Shown one piece after another: positions 63,936 through 64,000 of a stretch of DNA of 64,000 nucleotides (position 1 is its first letter; the number at the start of each line of letters is the position of its first letter). The DNA is from Thermopetrobacter sp964430935 (lineage in GTDB: Bacteria > Pseudomonadota > Alphaproteobacteria > Rhizobiales > Aestuariivirgaceae). The translations under genes were made by a program, and so were the position numbers. Under the pieces are notes generated by a model. It was not told where the DNA came from, did not search any database, and saw only the letters and a program-made list of their open reading frames with translations. The stretch is from positions 28,643-92,642 of the forward strand of contig CAYSHK010000082.1 in the NCBI GenBank assembly GCA_964430935.1, read 5' to 3'.

Positions 63936-64000
63936 GTCTCTCGACTCCTTGCAGTGGCGGGCCTTTCAGCCTCTTGTCTCCCGTTCCCCGAACCCCGCAT

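Noticed and set aside
63749..64000. Minus-strand frame at the right edge of the window
   Set aside because: It is an alternative frame over the MerR gene with no conserved feature.

Overview
The window is a GC-rich (roughly two-thirds G+C), gene-dense chromosomal segment of a Gram-negative bacterium. It most resembles a Rhodospirillales-type alphaproteobacterium. The reasons are a CpdR response regulator, a DUF2336 protein, an FnrL-type regulator upstream of a cbb3 oxidase cluster, a RibB with a degenerate GTP-cyclohydrolase-II domain, DUF2007, a split glyQ/glyS pair and pyruvate phosphate dikinase. Dissimilatory aprBA together with a high-affinity cbb3 oxidase suggests a microaerobic sulfur oxidiser. 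That lifestyle is an inference. No phage, transposon, IS element or CRISPR array is visible.

Layout. 0-10 kb is housekeeping: the 3' end of groL, a tyrosine-phosphatase-like gene, a branched-chain aminotransferase, a SleB-type cell-wall hydrolase, ppdK, glyS and glyQ. 9.6-16.9 kb is a minus-strand operon of eight tightly packed genes: iorA, an iorB-ferredoxin fusion, korA, korB, korC, paaK, cutA and a small membrane protein. These encode ferredoxin-dependent oxidation of aromatic (and probably other) 2-oxoacids to acyl-CoA. 16.9-19.5 kb is a divergent znuA / znuCB zinc importer. 19.6-22.7 kb is a second ferredoxin-linked system: a fused alpha-gamma 2-oxoglutarate oxidoreductase, its beta subunit and an overlapping ferritin-like gene.

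22.7-34 kb holds oligopeptidase B, msrB, a DUF2336 protein, ispB, DUF2007, a tRNA methyltransferase, an unusual HTH-RibB fusion, uraA/upp, tRNA-Val(GAC) and cpdR. 34-39 kb is a surface-glycan group: a GINT1-like propeller protein, two GT4 glycosyltransferases and a WecG/TagA transferase. 39-41 kb has a Gly/Tyr-rich secreted protein and a Pit phosphate transporter with its DUF47 partner. 41.3-44.4 kb is feoABC under FNR- and Fur-like boxes.

44.5-50 kb carries a MazG-like pyrophosphohydrolase, aprB-aprA, a cysteine-cluster (YkgJ) protein, an orphan hypothetical and a metallophosphoesterase. 50.5-58.8 kb is a complete cbb3 oxidase cluster, ccoNOQP plus ccoG-fixH-ccoI-ccoS. 59-63.4 kb has a hemerythrin-like protein, a tandem UspA, the Fnr regulator and an APH-like/AAA kinase fusion. 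The window ends in a MerR regulator of the LiuR type.

How it fits together. A series of FNR-like boxes (TTGAT-N4-ATCAA and variants) lies in front of feoA, ccoG, ccoN/hemerythrin, uspA, the APH-kinase and possibly the apr-linked hypothetical. The Fnr protein encoded here has the cysteines and the E..SR recognition helix expected to read them. The 41-63 kb stretch therefore looks like a low-oxygen regulon that supplies ferrous iron and haem-copper oxidase and may support sulfur oxidation. The most unusual items are the HTH-RibB fusion with its own operator-like palindrome, the iorB-ferredoxin fusion, the aprBA neighbourhood without aprM or qmo, and a perfect 26-bp palindrome spanning two convergent stop codons.
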